DNA of 64,000 bases from Hexactinellida sp. DTS-2022 (taxonomy: Eukaryota; Porifera; Hexactinellida), in assembly GCA_028753945.1 (NCBI GenBank), contig JAPNXP010000015.1:1-64000 (forward strand), in the 5' to 3' direction. The notes beneath the pieces were generated by a model, which was not told where the DNA came from, searched no databases, and worked only from the letters and a program-made list of their open reading frames with translations. Positions 21,572-36,291 of the stretch are shown piece by piece. Both the position numbers and the translations under genes were made by a program. Position 1 is the stretch's first letter. Each line of letters starts with the position of its first letter.

Positions 21572-24500
21572 CGTTGGAAAGTTAGGTGTTTTATTGTTGC
21601 TTTTCTTCAGTTTTACTCACTTTAAATTAATTAGGTAGCTGTTCAGGGTTTTAGTATTCCATAGAAGTTAATTTGTTGTTAGTTAGCTCTTTAATCCATA
21701 GTTAATTTAAGTTTGCTAATGATGTAATTCTTTTCTCCATAAATAAGTTGATTTTAACATTCTAGGCCAAGTTTTTACAGCTGTTAACCATAATACTTAA
21801 TTAAAGTATATATTTTTCTCTATTCTAAAGATAACAATTTGAATCTGCCGGGTTTTTCTCCATATTAGACAATTTAGCTGTTTTTAGTTCGTTACATAAT
21901 TCATTTTAAGTTAATTAGCGAGATTAGTTGTTTATTATTATTAGAAATTGTTTCGTTGGAAAGTTAGGTGTTTTATTGTTGCTTTTCTTCAGTTTTACTC
22001 ACTTTAAATTAATTAGGTAGCTGTTCAGGGTTTTAGTATTCCATAGAAGTTAATTTGTTGTTAGTTAGCTCTTTAATCCATAGTTAATTTAAGTTTGCTA
22101 ATGATGTAATTCTTTTCTCCATAAATAAGTTGATTTTAACATTCTAGGCCAAGTTTTTACAGCTGTTAACCATAATACTTAATTAAAGTATATATTTTTC
22201 TCTATTCTAAAGATAACAATTTGAATCTGCCGGGTTTTTCTCCATATTAGACAATTTAGCTGTTTTTAGTTCGTTACATAATTCATTTTAAGTTAATTAG
22301 CGAGATTAGTTGTTTATTATTATTAGAAATTGTTTCGTTGGAAAGTTAGGTGTTTTATTGTTGCTTTTCTTCAGTTTTACTCACTTTAAATTAATTAGGT
22401 AGCTGTTCAGGGTTTTAGTATTCCATAGAAGTTAATTTGTTGTTAGTTAGCTCTTTAATCCATAGTTAATTTAAGTTTGCTAATGATGTAATTCTTTTCT
22501 CCATAAATAAGTTGATTTTAACATTCTAGGCCAAGTTTTTACAGCTGTTAACCATAATACTTAATTAAAGTATATATTTTTCTCTATTCTAAAGATAACA
22601 ATTTGAATCTGCCGGGTTTTTCTCCATATTAGACAATTTAGCTGTTTTTAGTTCGTTACATAATTCATTTTAAGTTAATTAGCGAGATTAGTTGTTTATT
22701 ATTATTAGAAATTGTTTCGTTGGAAAGTTAGGTGTTTTATTGTTGCTTTTCTTCAGTTTTACTCACTTTAAATTAATTAGGTAGCTGTTCAGGGTTTTAG
22801 TATTCCATAGAAGTTAATTTGTTGTTAGTTAGCTCTTTAATCCATAGTTAATTTAAGTTTGCTAATGATGTAATTCTTTTCTCCATAAATAAGTTGATTT
22901 TAACATTCTAGGCCAAGTTTTTACAGCTGTTAACCATAATACTTAATTAAAGTATATATTTTTCTCTATTCTAAAGATAACAATTTGAATCTGCCGGGTT
23001 TTTCTCCATATTAGACAATTTAGCTGTTTTTAGTTCGTTACATAATTCATTTTAAGTTAATTAGCGAGATTAGTTGTTTATTATTATTAGAAATTGTTTC
23101 GTTGGAAAGTTAGGTGTTTTATTGTTGCTTTTCTTCAGTTTTACTCACTTTAAATTAATTAGGTAGCTGTTCAGGGTTTTAGTATTCCATAGAAGTTAAT
23201 TTGTTGTTAGTTAGCTCTTTAATCCATAGTTAATTTAAGTTTGCTAATGATGTAATTCTTTTCTCCATAAATAAGTTGATTTTAACATTCTAGGCCAAGT
23301 TTTTACAGCTGTTAACCATAATACTTAATTAAAGTATATATTTTTCTCTATTCTAAAGATAACAATTTGAATCTGCCGGGTTTTTCTCCATATTAGACAA
23401 TTTAGCTGTTTTTAGTTCGTTACATAATTCATTTTAAGTTAATTAGCGAGATTAGTTGTTTATTATTATTAGAAATTGTTTCGTTGGAAAGTTAGGTGTT
23501 TTATTGTTGCTTTTCTTCAGTTTTACTCACTTTAAATTAATTAGGTAGCTGTTCAGGGTTTTAGTATTCCATAGAAGTTAATTTGTTGTTAGTTAGCTCT
23601 TTAATCCATAGTTAATTTAAGTTTGCTAATGATGTAATTCTTTTCTCCATAAATAAGTTGATTTTAACATTCTAGGCCAAGTTTTTACAGCTGTTAACCA
23701 TAATACTTAATTAAAGTATATATTTTTCTCTATTCTAAAGATAACAATTTGAATCTGCCGGGTTTTTCTCCATATTAGACAATTTAGCTGTTTTTAGTTC
23801 GTTACATAATTCATTTTAAGTTAATTAGCGAGATTAGTTGTTTATTATTATTAGAAATTGTTTCGTTGGAAAGTTAGGTGTTTTATTGTTGCTTTTCTTC
23901 AGTTTTACTCACTTTAAATTAATTAGGTAGCTGTTCAGGGTTTTAGTATTCCATAGAAGTTAATTTGTTGTTAGTTAGCTCTTTAATCCATAGTTAATTT
24001 AAGTTTGCTAATGATGTAATTCTTTTCTCCATAAATAAGTTGATTTTAACATTCTAGGCCAAGTTTTTACAGCTGTTAACCATAATACTTAATTAAAGTA
24101 TATATTTTTCTCTATTCTAAAGATAACAATTTGAATCTGCCGGGTTTTTCTCCATATTAGACAATTTAGCTGTTTTTAGTTCGTTACATAATTCATTTTA
24201 AGTTAATTAGCGAGATTAGTTGTTTATTATTATTAGAAATTGTTTCGTTGGAAAGTTAGGTGTTTTATTGTTGCTTTTCTTCAGTTTTACTCACTTTAAA
24301 TTAATTAGGTAGCTGTTCAGGGTTTTAGTATTCCATAGAAGTTAATTTGTTGTTAGTTAGCTCTTTAATCCATAGTTAATTTAAGTTTGCTAATGATGTA
24401 ATTCTTTTCTCCATAAATAAGTTGATTTTAACATTCTAGGCCAAGTTTTTACAGCTGTTAACCATAATACTTAATTAAAGTATATATTTTTCTCTATTCT

Positions 24501-27500
24501 AAAGATAACAATTTGAATCTGCCGGGTTTTTCTCCATATTAGACAATTTAGCTGTTTTTAGTTCGTTACATAATTCATTTTAAGTTAATTAGCGAGATTA
24601 GTTGTTTATTATTATTAGAAATTGTTTCGTTGGAAAGTTAGGTGTTTTATTGTTGCTTTTCTTCAGTTTTACTCACTTTAAATTAATTAGGTAGCTGTTC
24701 AGGGTTTTAGTATTCCATAGAAGTTAATTTGTTGTTAGTTAGCTCTTTAATCCATAGTTAATTTAAGTTTGCTAATGATGTAATTCTTTTCTCCATAAAT
24801 AAGTTGATTTTAACATTCTAGGCCAAGTTTTTACAGCTGTTAACCATAATACTTAATTAAAGTATATATTTTTCTCTATTCTAAAGATAACAATTTGAAT
24901 CTGCCGGGTTTTTCTCCATATTAGACAATTTAGCTGTTTTTAGTTCGTTACATAATTCATTTTAAGTTAATTAGCGAGATTAGTTGTTTATTATTATTAG
25001 AAATTGTTTCGTTGGAAAGTTAGGTGTTTTATTGTTGCTTTTCTTCAGTTTTACTCACTTTAAATTAATTAGGTAGCTGTTCAGGGTTTTAGTATTCCAT
25101 AGAAGTTAATTTGTTGTTAGTTAGCTCTTTAATCCATAGTTAATTTAAGTTTGCTAATGATGTAATTCTTTTCTCCATAAATAAGTTGATTTTAACATTC
25201 TAGGCCAAGTTTTTACAGCTGTTAACCATAATACTTAATTAAAGTATATATTTTTCTCTATTCTAAAGATAACAATTTGAATCTGCCGGGTTTTTCTCCA
25301 TATTAGACAATTTAGCTGTTTTTAGTTCGTTACATAATTCATTTTAAGTTAATTAGCGAGATTAGTTGTTTATTATTATTAGAAATTGTTTCGTTGGAAA
25401 GTTAGGTGTTTTATTGTTGCTTTTCTTCAGTTTTACTCACTTTAAATTAATTAGGTAGCTGTTCAGGGTTTTAGTATTCCATAGAAGTTAATTTGTTGTT
25501 AGTTAGCTCTTTAATCCATAGTTAATTTAAGTTTGCTAATGATGTAATTCTTTTCTCCATAAATAAGTTGATTTTAACATTCTAGGCCAAGTTTTTACAG
25601 CTGTTAACCATAATACTTAATTAAAGTATATATTTTTCTCTATTCTAAAGATAACAATTTGAATCTGCCGGGTTTTTCTCCATATTAGACAATTTAGCTG
25701 TTTTTAGTTCGTTACATAATTCATTTTAAGTTAATTAGCGAGATTAGTTGTTTATTATTATTAGAAATTGTTTCGTTGGAAAGTTAGGTGTTTTATTGTT
25801 GCTTTTCTTCAGTTTTACTCACTTTAAATTAATTAGGTAGCTGTTCAGGGTTTTAGTATTCCATAGAAGTTAATTTGTTGTTAGTTAGCTCTTTAATCCA
25901 TAGTTAATTTAAGTTTGCTAATGATGTAATTCTTTTCTCCATAAATAAGTTGATTTTAACATTCTAGGCCAAGTTTTTACAGCTGTTAACCATAATACTT
26001 AATTAAAGTATATATTTTTCTCTATTCTAAAGATAACAATTTGAATCTGCCGGGTTTTTCTCCATATTAGACAATTTAGCTGTTTTTAGTTCGTTACATA
26101 ATTCATTTTAAGTTAATTAGCGAGATTAGTTGTTTATTATTATTAGAAATTGTTTCGTTGGAAAGTTAGGTGTTTTATTGTTGCTTTTCTTCAGTTTTAC
26201 TCACTTTAAATTAATTAGGTAGCTGTTCAGGGTTTTAGTATTCCATAGAAGTTAATTTGTTGTTAGTTAGCTCTTTAATCCATAGTTAATTTAAGTTTGC
26301 TAATGATGTAATTCTTTTCTCCATAAATAAGTTGATTTTAACATTCTAGGCCAAGTTTTTACAGCTGTTAACCATAATACTTAATTAAAGTATATATTTT
26401 TCTCTATTCTAAAGATAACAATTTGAATCTGCCGGGTTTTTCTCCATATTAGACAATTTAGCTGTTTTTAGTTCGTTACATAATTCATTTTAAGTTAATT
26501 AGCGAGATTAGTTGTTTATTATTATTAGAAATTGTTTCGTTGGAAAGTTAGGTGTTTTATTGTTGCTTTTCTTCAGTTTTACTCACTTTAAATTAATTAG
26601 GTAGCTGTTCAGGGTTTTAGTATTCCATAGAAGTTAATTTGTTGTTAGTTAGCTCTTTAATCCATAGTTAATTTAAGTTTGCTAATGATGTAATTCTTTT
26701 CTCCATAAATAAGTTGATTTTAACATTCTAGGCCAAGTTTTTACAGCTGTTAACCATAATACTTAATTAAAGTATATATTTTTCTCTATTCTAAAGATAA
26801 CAATTTGAATCTGCCGGGTTTTTCTCCATATTAGACAATTTAGCTGTTTTTAGTTCGTTACATAATTCATTTTAAGTTAATTAGCGAGATTAGTTGTTTA
26901 TTATTATTAGAAATTGTTTCGTTGGAAAGTTAGGTGTTTTATTGTTGCTTTTCTTCAGTTTTACTCACTTTAAATTAATTAGGTAGCTGTTCAGGGTTTT
27001 AGTATTCCATAGAAGTTAATTTGTTGTTAGTTAGCTCTTTAATCCATAGTTAATTTAAGTTTGCTAATGATGTAATTCTTTTCTCCATAAATAAGTTGAT
27101 TTTAACATTCTAGGCCAAGTTTTTACAGCTGTTAACCATAATACTTAATTAAAGTATATATTTTTCTCTATTCTAAAGATAACAATTTGAATCTGCCGGG
27201 TTTTTCTCCATATTAGACAATTTAGCTGTTTTTAGTTCGTTACATAATTCATTTTAAGTTAATTAGCGAGATTAGTTGTTTATTATTATTAGAAATTGTT
27301 TCGTTGGAAAGTTAGGTGTTTTATTGTTGCTTTTCTTCAGTTTTACTCACTTTAAATTAATTAGGTAGCTGTTCAGGGTTTTAGTATTCCATAGAAGTTA
27401 ATTTGTTGTTAGTTAGCTCTTTAATCCATAGTTAATTTAAGTTTGCTAATGATGTAATTCTTTTCTCCATAAATAAGTTGATTTTAACATTCTAGGCCAA

Positions 27501-30500
27501 GTTTTTACAGCTGTTAACCATAATACTTAATTAAAGTATATATTTTTCTCTATTCTAAAGATAACAATTTGAATCTGCCGGGTTTTTCTCCATATTAGAC
27601 AATTTAGCTGTTTTTAGTTCGTTACATAATTCATTTTAAGTTAATTAGCGAGATTAGTTGTTTATTATTATTAGAAATTGTTTCGTTGGAAAGTTAGGTG
27701 TTTTATTGTTGCTTTTCTTCAGTTTTACTCACTTTAAATTAATTAGGTAGCTGTTCAGGGTTTTAGTATTCCATAGAAGTTAATTTGTTGTTAGTTAGCT
27801 CTTTAATCCATAGTTAATTTAAGTTTGCTAATGATGTAATTCTTTTCTCCATAAATAAGTTGATTTTAACATTCTAGGCCAAGTTTTTACAGCTGTTAAC
27901 CATAATACTTAATTAAAGTATATATTTTTCTCTATTCTAAAGATAACAATTTGAATCTGCCGGGTTTTTCTCCATATTAGACAATTTAGCTGTTTTTAGT
28001 TCGTTACATAATTCATTTTAAGTTAATTAGCGAGATTAGTTGTTTATTATTATTAGAAATTGTTTCGTTGGAAAGTTAGGTGTTTTATTGTTGCTTTTCT
28101 TCAGTTTTACTCACTTTAAATTAATTAGGTAGCTGTTCAGGGTTTTAGTATTCCATAGAAGTTAATTTGTTGTTAGTTAGCTCTTTAATCCATAGTTAAT
28201 TTAAGTTTGCTAATGATGTAATTCTTTTCTCCATAAATAAGTTGATTTTAACATTCTAGGCCAAGTTTTTACAGCTGTTAACCATAATACTTAATTAAAG
28301 TATATATTTTTCTCTATTCTAAAGATAACAATTTGAATCTGCCGGGTTTTTCTCCATATTAGACAATTTAGCTGTTTTTAGTTCGTTACATAATTCATTT
28401 TAAGTTAATTAGCGAGATTAGTTGTTTATTATTATTAGAAATTGTTTCGTTGGAAAGTTAGGTGTTTTATTGTTGCTTTTCTTCAGTTTTACTCACTTTA
28501 AATTAATTAGGTAGCTGTTCAGGGTTTTAGTATTCCATAGAAGTTAATTTGTTGTTAGTTAGCTCTTTAATCCATAGTTAATTTAAGTTTGCTAATGATG
28601 TAATTCTTTTCTCCATAAATAAGTTGATTTTAACATTCTAGGCCAAGTTTTTACAGCTGTTAACCATAATACTTAATTAAAGTATATATTTTTCTCTATT
28701 CTAAAGATAACAATTTGAATCTGCCGGGTTTTTCTCCATATTAGACAATTTAGCTGTTTTTAGTTCGTTACATAATTCATTTTAAGTTAATTAGCGAGAT
28801 TAGTTGTTTATTATTATTAGAAATTGTTTCGTTGGAAAGTTAGGTGTTTTATTGTTGCTTTTCTTCAGTTTTACTCACTTTAAATTAATTAGGTAGCTGT
28901 TCAGGGTTTTAGTATTCCATAGAAGTTAATTTGTTGTTAGTTAGCTCTTTAATCCATAGTTAATTTAAGTTTGCTAATGATGTAATTCTTTTCTCCATAA
29001 ATAAGTTGATTTTAACATTCTAGGCCAAGTTTTTACAGCTGTTAACCATAATACTTAATTAAAGTATATATTTTTCTCTATTCTAAAGATAACAATTTGA
29101 ATCTGCCGGGTTTTTCTCCATATTAGACAATTTAGCTGTTTTTAGTTCGTTACATAATTCATTTTAAGTTAATTAGCGAGATTAGTTGTTTATTATTATT
29201 AGAAATTGTTTCGTTGGAAAGTTAGGTGTTTTATTGTTGCTTTTCTTCAGTTTTACTCACTTTAAATTAATTAGGTAGCTGTTCAGGGTTTTAGTATTCC
29301 ATAGAAGTTAATTTGTTGTTAGTTAGCTCTTTAATCCATAGTTAATTTAAGTTTGCTAATGATGTAATTCTTTTCTCCATAAATAAGTTGATTTTAACAT
29401 TCTAGGCCAAGTTTTTACAGCTGTTAACCATAATACTTAATTAAAGTATATATTTTTCTCTATTCTAAAGATAACAATTTGAATCTGCCGGGTTTTTCTC
29501 CATATTAGACAATTTAGCTGTTTTTAGTTCGTTACATAATTCATTTTAAGTTAATTAGCGAGATTAGTTGTTTATTATTATTAGAAATTGTTTCGTTGGA
29601 AAGTTAGGTGTTTTATTGTTGCTTTTCTTCAGTTTTACTCACTTTAAATTAATTAGGTAGCTGTTCAGGGTTTTAGTATTCCATAGAAGTTAATTTGTTG
29701 TTAGTTAGCTCTTTAATCCATAGTTAATTTAAGTTTGCTAATGATGTAATTCTTTTCTCCATAAATAAGTTGATTTTAACATTCTAGGCCAAGTTTTTAC
29801 AGCTGTTAACCATAATACTTAATTAAAGTATATATTTTTCTCTATTCTAAAGATAACAATTTGAATCTGCCGGGTTTTTCTCCATATTAGACAATTTAGC
29901 TGTTTTTAGTTCGTTACATAATTCATTTTAAGTTAATTAGCGAGATTAGTTGTTTATTATTATTAGAAATTGTTTCGTTGGAAAGTTAGGTGTTTTATTG
30001 TTGCTTTTCTTCAGTTTTACTCACTTTAAATTAATTAGGTAGCTGTTCAGGGTTTTAGTATTCCATAGAAGTTAATTTGTTGTTAGTTAGCTCTTTAATC
30101 CATAGTTAATTTAAGTTTGCTAATGATGTAATTCTTTTCTCCATAAATAAGTTGATTTTAACATTCTAGGCCAAGTTTTTACAGCTGTTAACCATAATAC
30201 TTAATTAAAGTATATATTTTTCTCTATTCTAAAGATAACAATTTGAATCTGCCGGGTTTTTCTCCATATTAGACAATTTAGCTGTTTTTAGTTCGTTACA
30301 TAATTCATTTTAAGTTAATTAGCGAGATTAGTTGTTTATTATTATTAGAAATTGTTTCGTTGGAAAGTTAGGTGTTTTATTGTTGCTTTTCTTCAGTTTT
30401 ACTCACTTTAAATTAATTAGGTAGCTGTTCAGGGTTTTAGTATTCCATAGAAGTTAATTTGTTGTTAGTTAGCTCTTTAATCCATAGTTAATTTAAGTTT

Positions 30501-33500
30501 GCTAATGATGTAATTCTTTTCTCCATAAATAAGTTGATTTTAACATTCTAGGCCAAGTTTTTACAGCTGTTAACCATAATACTTAATTAAAGTATATATT
30601 TTTCTCTATTCTAAAGATAACAATTTGAATCTGCCGGGTTTTTCTCCATATTAGACAATTTAGCTGTTTTTAGTTCGTTACATAATTCATTTTAAGTTAA
30701 TTAGCGAGATTAGTTGTTTATTATTATTAGAAATTGTTTCGTTGGAAAGTTAGGTGTTTTATTGTTGCTTTTCTTCAGTTTTACTCACTTTAAATTAATT
30801 AGGTAGCTGTTCAGGGTTTTAGTATTCCATAGAAGTTAATTTGTTGTTAGTTAGCTCTTTAATCCATAGTTAATTTAAGTTTGCTAATGATGTAATTCTT
30901 TTCTCCATAAATAAGTTGATTTTAACATTCTAGGCCAAGTTTTTACAGCTGTTAACCATAATACTTAATTAAAGTATATATTTTTCTCTATTCTAAAGAT
31001 AACAATTTGAATCTGCCGGGTTTTTCTCCATATTAGACAATTTAGCTGTTTTTAGTTCGTTACATAATTCATTTTAAGTTAATTAGCGAGATTAGTTGTT
31101 TATTATTATTAGAAATTGTTTCGTTGGAAAGTTAGGTGTTTTATTGTTGCTTTTCTTCAGTTTTACTCACTTTAAATTAATTAGGTAGCTGTTCAGGGTT
31201 TTAGTATTCCATAGAAGTTAATTTGTTGTTAGTTAGCTCTTTAATCCATAGTTAATTTAAGTTTGCTAATGATGTAATTCTTTTCTCCATAAATAAGTTG
31301 ATTTTAACATTCTAGGCCAAGTTTTTACAGCTGTTAACCATAATACTTAATTAAAGTATATATTTTTCTCTATTCTAAAGATAACAATTTGAATCTGCCG
31401 GGTTTTTCTCCATATTAGACAATTTAGCTGTTTTTAGTTCGTTACATAATTCATTTTAAGTTAATTAGCGAGATTAGTTGTTTATTATTATTAGAAATTG
31501 TTTCGTTGGAAAGTTAGGTGTTTTATTGTTGCTTTTCTTCAGTTTTACTCACTTTAAATTAATTAGGTAGCTGTTCAGGGTTTTAGTATTCCATAGAAGT
31601 TAATTTGTTGTTAGTTAGCTCTTTAATCCATAGTTAATTTAAGTTTGCTAATGATGTAATTCTTTTCTCCATAAATAAGTTGATTTTAACATTCTAGGCC
31701 AAGTTTTTACAGCTGTTAACCATAATACTTAATTAAAGTATATATTTTTCTCTATTCTAAAGATAACAATTTGAATCTGCCGGGTTTTTCTCCATATTAG
31801 ACAATTTAGCTGTTTTTAGTTCGTTACATAATTCATTTTAAGTTAATTAGCGAGATTAGTTGTTTATTATTATTAGAAATTGTTTCGTTGGAAAGTTAGG
31901 TGTTTTATTGTTGCTTTTCTTCAGTTTTACTCACTTTAAATTAATTAGGTAGCTGTTCAGGGTTTTAGTATTCCATAGAAGTTAATTTGTTGTTAGTTAG
32001 CTCTTTAATCCATAGTTAATTTAAGTTTGCTAATGATGTAATTCTTTTCTCCATAAATAAGTTGATTTTAACATTCTAGGCCAAGTTTTTACAGCTGTTA
32101 ACCATAATACTTAATTAAAGTATATATTTTTCTCTATTCTAAAGATAACAATTTGAATCTGCCGGGTTTTTCTCCATATTAGACAATTTAGCTGTTTTTA
32201 GTTCGTTACATAATTCATTTTAAGTTAATTAGCGAGATTAGTTGTTTATTATTATTAGAAATTGTTTCGTTGGAAAGTTAGGTGTTTTATTGTTGCTTTT
32301 CTTCAGTTTTACTCACTTTAAATTAATTAGGTAGCTGTTCAGGGTTTTAGTATTCCATAGAAGTTAATTTGTTGTTAGTTAGCTCTTTAATCCATAGTTA
32401 ATTTAAGTTTGCTAATGATGTAATTCTTTTCTCCATAAATAAGTTGATTTTAACATTCTAGGCCAAGTTTTTACAGCTGTTAACCATAATACTTAATTAA
32501 AGTATATATTTTTCTCTATTCTAAAGATAACAATTTGAATCTGCCGGGTTTTTCTCCATATTAGACAATTTAGCTGTTTTTAGTTCGTTACATAATTCAT
32601 TTTAAGTTAATTAGCGAGATTAGTTGTTTATTATTATTAGAAATTGTTTCGTTGGAAAGTTAGGTGTTTTATTGTTGCTTTTCTTCAGTTTTACTCACTT
32701 TAAATTAATTAGGTAGCTGTTCAGGGTTTTAGTATTCCATAGAAGTTAATTTGTTGTTAGTTAGCTCTTTAATCCATAGTTAATTTAAGTTTGCTAATGA
32801 TGTAATTCTTTTCTCCATAAATAAGTTGATTTTAACATTCTAGGCCAAGTTTTTACAGCTGTTAACCATAATACTTAATTAAAGTATATATTTTTCTCTA
32901 TTCTAAAGATAACAATTTGAATCTGCCGGGTTTTTCTCCATATTAGACAATTTAGCTGTTTTTAGTTCGTTACATAATTCATTTTAAGTTAATTAGCGAG
33001 ATTAGTTGTTTATTATTATTAGAAATTGTTTCGTTGGAAAGTTAGGTGTTTTATTGTTGCTTTTCTTCAGTTTTACTCACTTTAAATTAATTAGGTAGCT
33101 GTTCAGGGTTTTAGTATTCCATAGAAGTTAATTTGTTGTTAGTTAGCTCTTTAATCCATAGTTAATTTAAGTTTGCTAATGATGTAATTCTTTTCTCCAT
33201 AAATAAGTTGATTTTAACATTCTAGGCCAAGTTTTTACAGCTGTTAACCATAATACTTAATTAAAGTATATATTTTTCTCTATTCTAAAGATAACAATTT
33301 GAATCTGCCGGGTTTTTCTCCATATTAGACAATTTAGCTGTTTTTAGTTCGTTACATAATTCATTTTAAGTTAATTAGCGAGATTAGTTGTTTATTATTA
33401 TTAGAAATTGTTTCGTTGGAAAGTTAGGTGTTTTATTGTTGCTTTTCTTCAGTTTTACTCACTTTAAATTAATTAGGTAGCTGTTCAGGGTTTTAGTATT

Positions 33501-36291
33501 CCATAGAAGTTAATTTGTTGTTAGTTAGCTCTTTAATCCATAGTTAATTTAAGTTTGCTAATGATGTAATTCTTTTCTCCATAAATAAGTTGATTTTAAC
33601 ATTCTAGGCCAAGTTTTTACAGCTGTTAACCATAATACTTAATTAAAGTATATATTTTTCTCTATTCTAAAGATAACAATTTGAATCTGCCGGGTTTTTC
33701 TCCATATTAGACAATTTAGCTGTTTTTAGTTCGTTACATAATTCATTTTAAGTTAATTAGCGAGATTAGTTGTTTATTATTATTAGAAATTGTTTCGTTG
33801 GAAAGTTAGGTGTTTTATTGTTGCTTTTCTTCAGTTTTACTCACTTTAAATTAATTAGGTAGCTGTTCAGGGTTTTAGTATTCCATAGAAGTTAATTTGT
33901 TGTTAGTTAGCTCTTTAATCCATAGTTAATTTAAGTTTGCTAATGATGTAATTCTTTTCTCCATAAATAAGTTGATTTTAACATTCTAGGCCAAGTTTTT
34001 ACAGCTGTTAACCATAATACTTAATTAAAGTATATATTTTTCTCTATTCTAAAGATAACAATTTGAATCTGCCGGGTTTTTCTCCATATTAGACAATTTA
34101 GCTGTTTTTAGTTCGTTACATAATTCATTTTAAGTTAATTAGCGAGATTAGTTGTTTATTATTATTAGAAATTGTTTCGTTGGAAAGTTAGGTGTTTTAT
34201 TGTTGCTTTTCTTCAGTTTTACTCACTTTAAATTAATTAGGTAGCTGTTCAGGGTTTTAGTATTCCATAGAAGTTAATTTGTTGTTAGTTAGCTCTTTAA
34301 TCCATAGTTAATTTAAGTTTGCTAATGATGTAATTCTTTTCTCCATAAATAAGTTGATTTTAACATTCTAGGCCAAGTTTTTACAGCTGTTAACCATAAT
34401 ACTTAATTAAAGTATATATTTTTCTCTATTCTAAAGATAACAATTTGAATCTGCCGGGTTTTTCTCCATATTAGACAATTTAGCTGTTTTTAGTTCGTTA
34501 CATAATTCATTTTAAGTTAATTAGCGAGATTAGTTGTTTATTATTATTAGAAATTGTTTCGTTGGAAAGTTAGGTGTTTTATTGTTGCTTTTCTTCAGTT
34601 TTACTCACTTTAAATTAATTAGGTAGCTGTTCAGGGTTTTAGTATTCCATAGAAGTTAATTTGTTGTTAGTTAGCTCTTTAATCCATAGTTAATTTAAGT
34701 TTGCTAATGATGTAATTCTTTTCTCCATAAATAAGTTGATTTTAACATTCTAGGCCAAGTTTTTACAGCTGTTAACCATAATACTTAATTAAAGTATATA
34801 TTTTTCTCTATTCTAAAGATAACAATTTGAATCTGCCGGGTTTTTCTCCATATTAGACAATTTAGCTGTTTTTAGTTCGTTACATAATTCATTTTAAGTT
34901 AATTAGCGAGATTAGTTGTTTATTATTATTAGAAATTGTTTCGTTGGAAAGTTAGGTGTTTTATTGTTGCTTTTCTTCAGTTTTACTCACTTTAAATTAA
35001 TTAGGTAGCTGTTCAGGGTTTTAGTATTCCATAGAAGTTAATTTGTTGTTAGTTAGCTCTTTAATCCATAGTTAATTTAAGTTTGCTAATGATGTAATTC
35101 TTTTCTCCATAAATAAGTTGATTTTAACATTCTAGGCCAAGTTTTTACAGCTGTTAACCATAATACTTAATTAAAGTATATATTTTTCTCTATTCTAAAG
35201 ATAACAATTTGAATCTGCCGGGTTTTTCTCCATATTAGACAATTTAGCTGTTTTTAGTTCGTTACATAATTCATTTTAAGTTAATTAGCGAGATTAGTTG
35301 TTTATTATTATTAGAAATTGTTTCGTTGGAAAGTTAGGTGTTTTATTGTTGCTTTTCTTCAGTTTTACTCACTTTAAATTAATTAGGTAGCTGTTCAGGG
35401 TTTTAGTATTCCATAGAAGTTAATTTGTTGTTAGTTAGCTCTTTAATCCATAGTTAATTTAAGTTTGCTAATGATGTAATTCTTTTCTCCATAAATAAGT
35501 TGATTTTAACATTCTAGGCCAAGTTTTTACAGCTGTTAACCATAATACTTAATTAAAGTATATATTTTTCTCTATTCTAAAGATAACAATTTGAATCTGC
35601 CGGGTTTTTCTCCATATTAGACAATTTAGCTGTTTTTAGTTCGTTACATAATTCATTTTAAGTTAATTAGCGAGATTAGTTGTTTATTATTATTAGAAAT
35701 TGTTTCGTTGGAAAGTTAGGTGTTTTATTGTTGCTTTTCTTCAGTTTTACTCACTTTAAATTAATTAGGTAGCTGTTCAGGGTTTTAGTATTCCATAGAA
35801 GTTAATTTGTTGTTAGTTAGCTCTTTAATCCATAGTTAATTTAAGTTTGCTAATGATGTAATTCTTTTCTCCATAAATAAGTTGATTTTAACATTCTAGG
35901 CCAAGTTTTTACAGCTGTTAACCATAATACTTAATTAAAGTATATATTTTTCTCTATTCTAAAGATAACAATTTGAATCTGCCGGGTTTTTCTCCATATT
36001 AGACAATTTAGCTGTTTTTAGTTCGTTACATAATTCATTTTAAGTTAATTAGCGAGATTAGTTGTTTATTATTATTAGAAATTGTTTCGTTGGAAAGTTA
36101 GGTGTTTTATTGTTGCTTTTCTTCAGTTTTACTCACTTTAAATTAATTAGGTAGCTGTTCAGGGTTTTAGTATTCCATAGAAGTTAATTTGTTGTTAGTT
36201 AGCTCTTTAATCCATAGTTAATTTAAGTTTGCTAATGATGTAATTCTTTTCTCCATAAATAAGTTGATTTTAACATTCTAGGCCAAGTTTT
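21572..36291 (-). repeat. 382-bp satellite array derived from the retroelement 3' UTR (~38.5 copies)
   Basis: An exact 382-bp period holds from 21572 (motif cgttggaaagtta) to 36088, which is 38 whole periods, and a partial copy ends at about 36291. The unit is the sequence that occurs 1.2 times in the 3' UTR of both full retroelement copies (12176-12557 plus the partial repeat 12558-12638). It is about 70% A+T and has no open frame of 60 codons or more. The right end breaks off inside the unit and joins the 212-bp satellite B across a T or TTGG overlap. No variation between copies was noticed by eye. This 14.7-kb stretch holds no gene. Confidence 0.95.

Noticed and set aside
11743-36291. Telomeric repeats next to the Penelope-like copies
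   Set aside because: Some Penelope-like elements cap telomeres, but no TTAGGG-like tandem run was seen at any junction.
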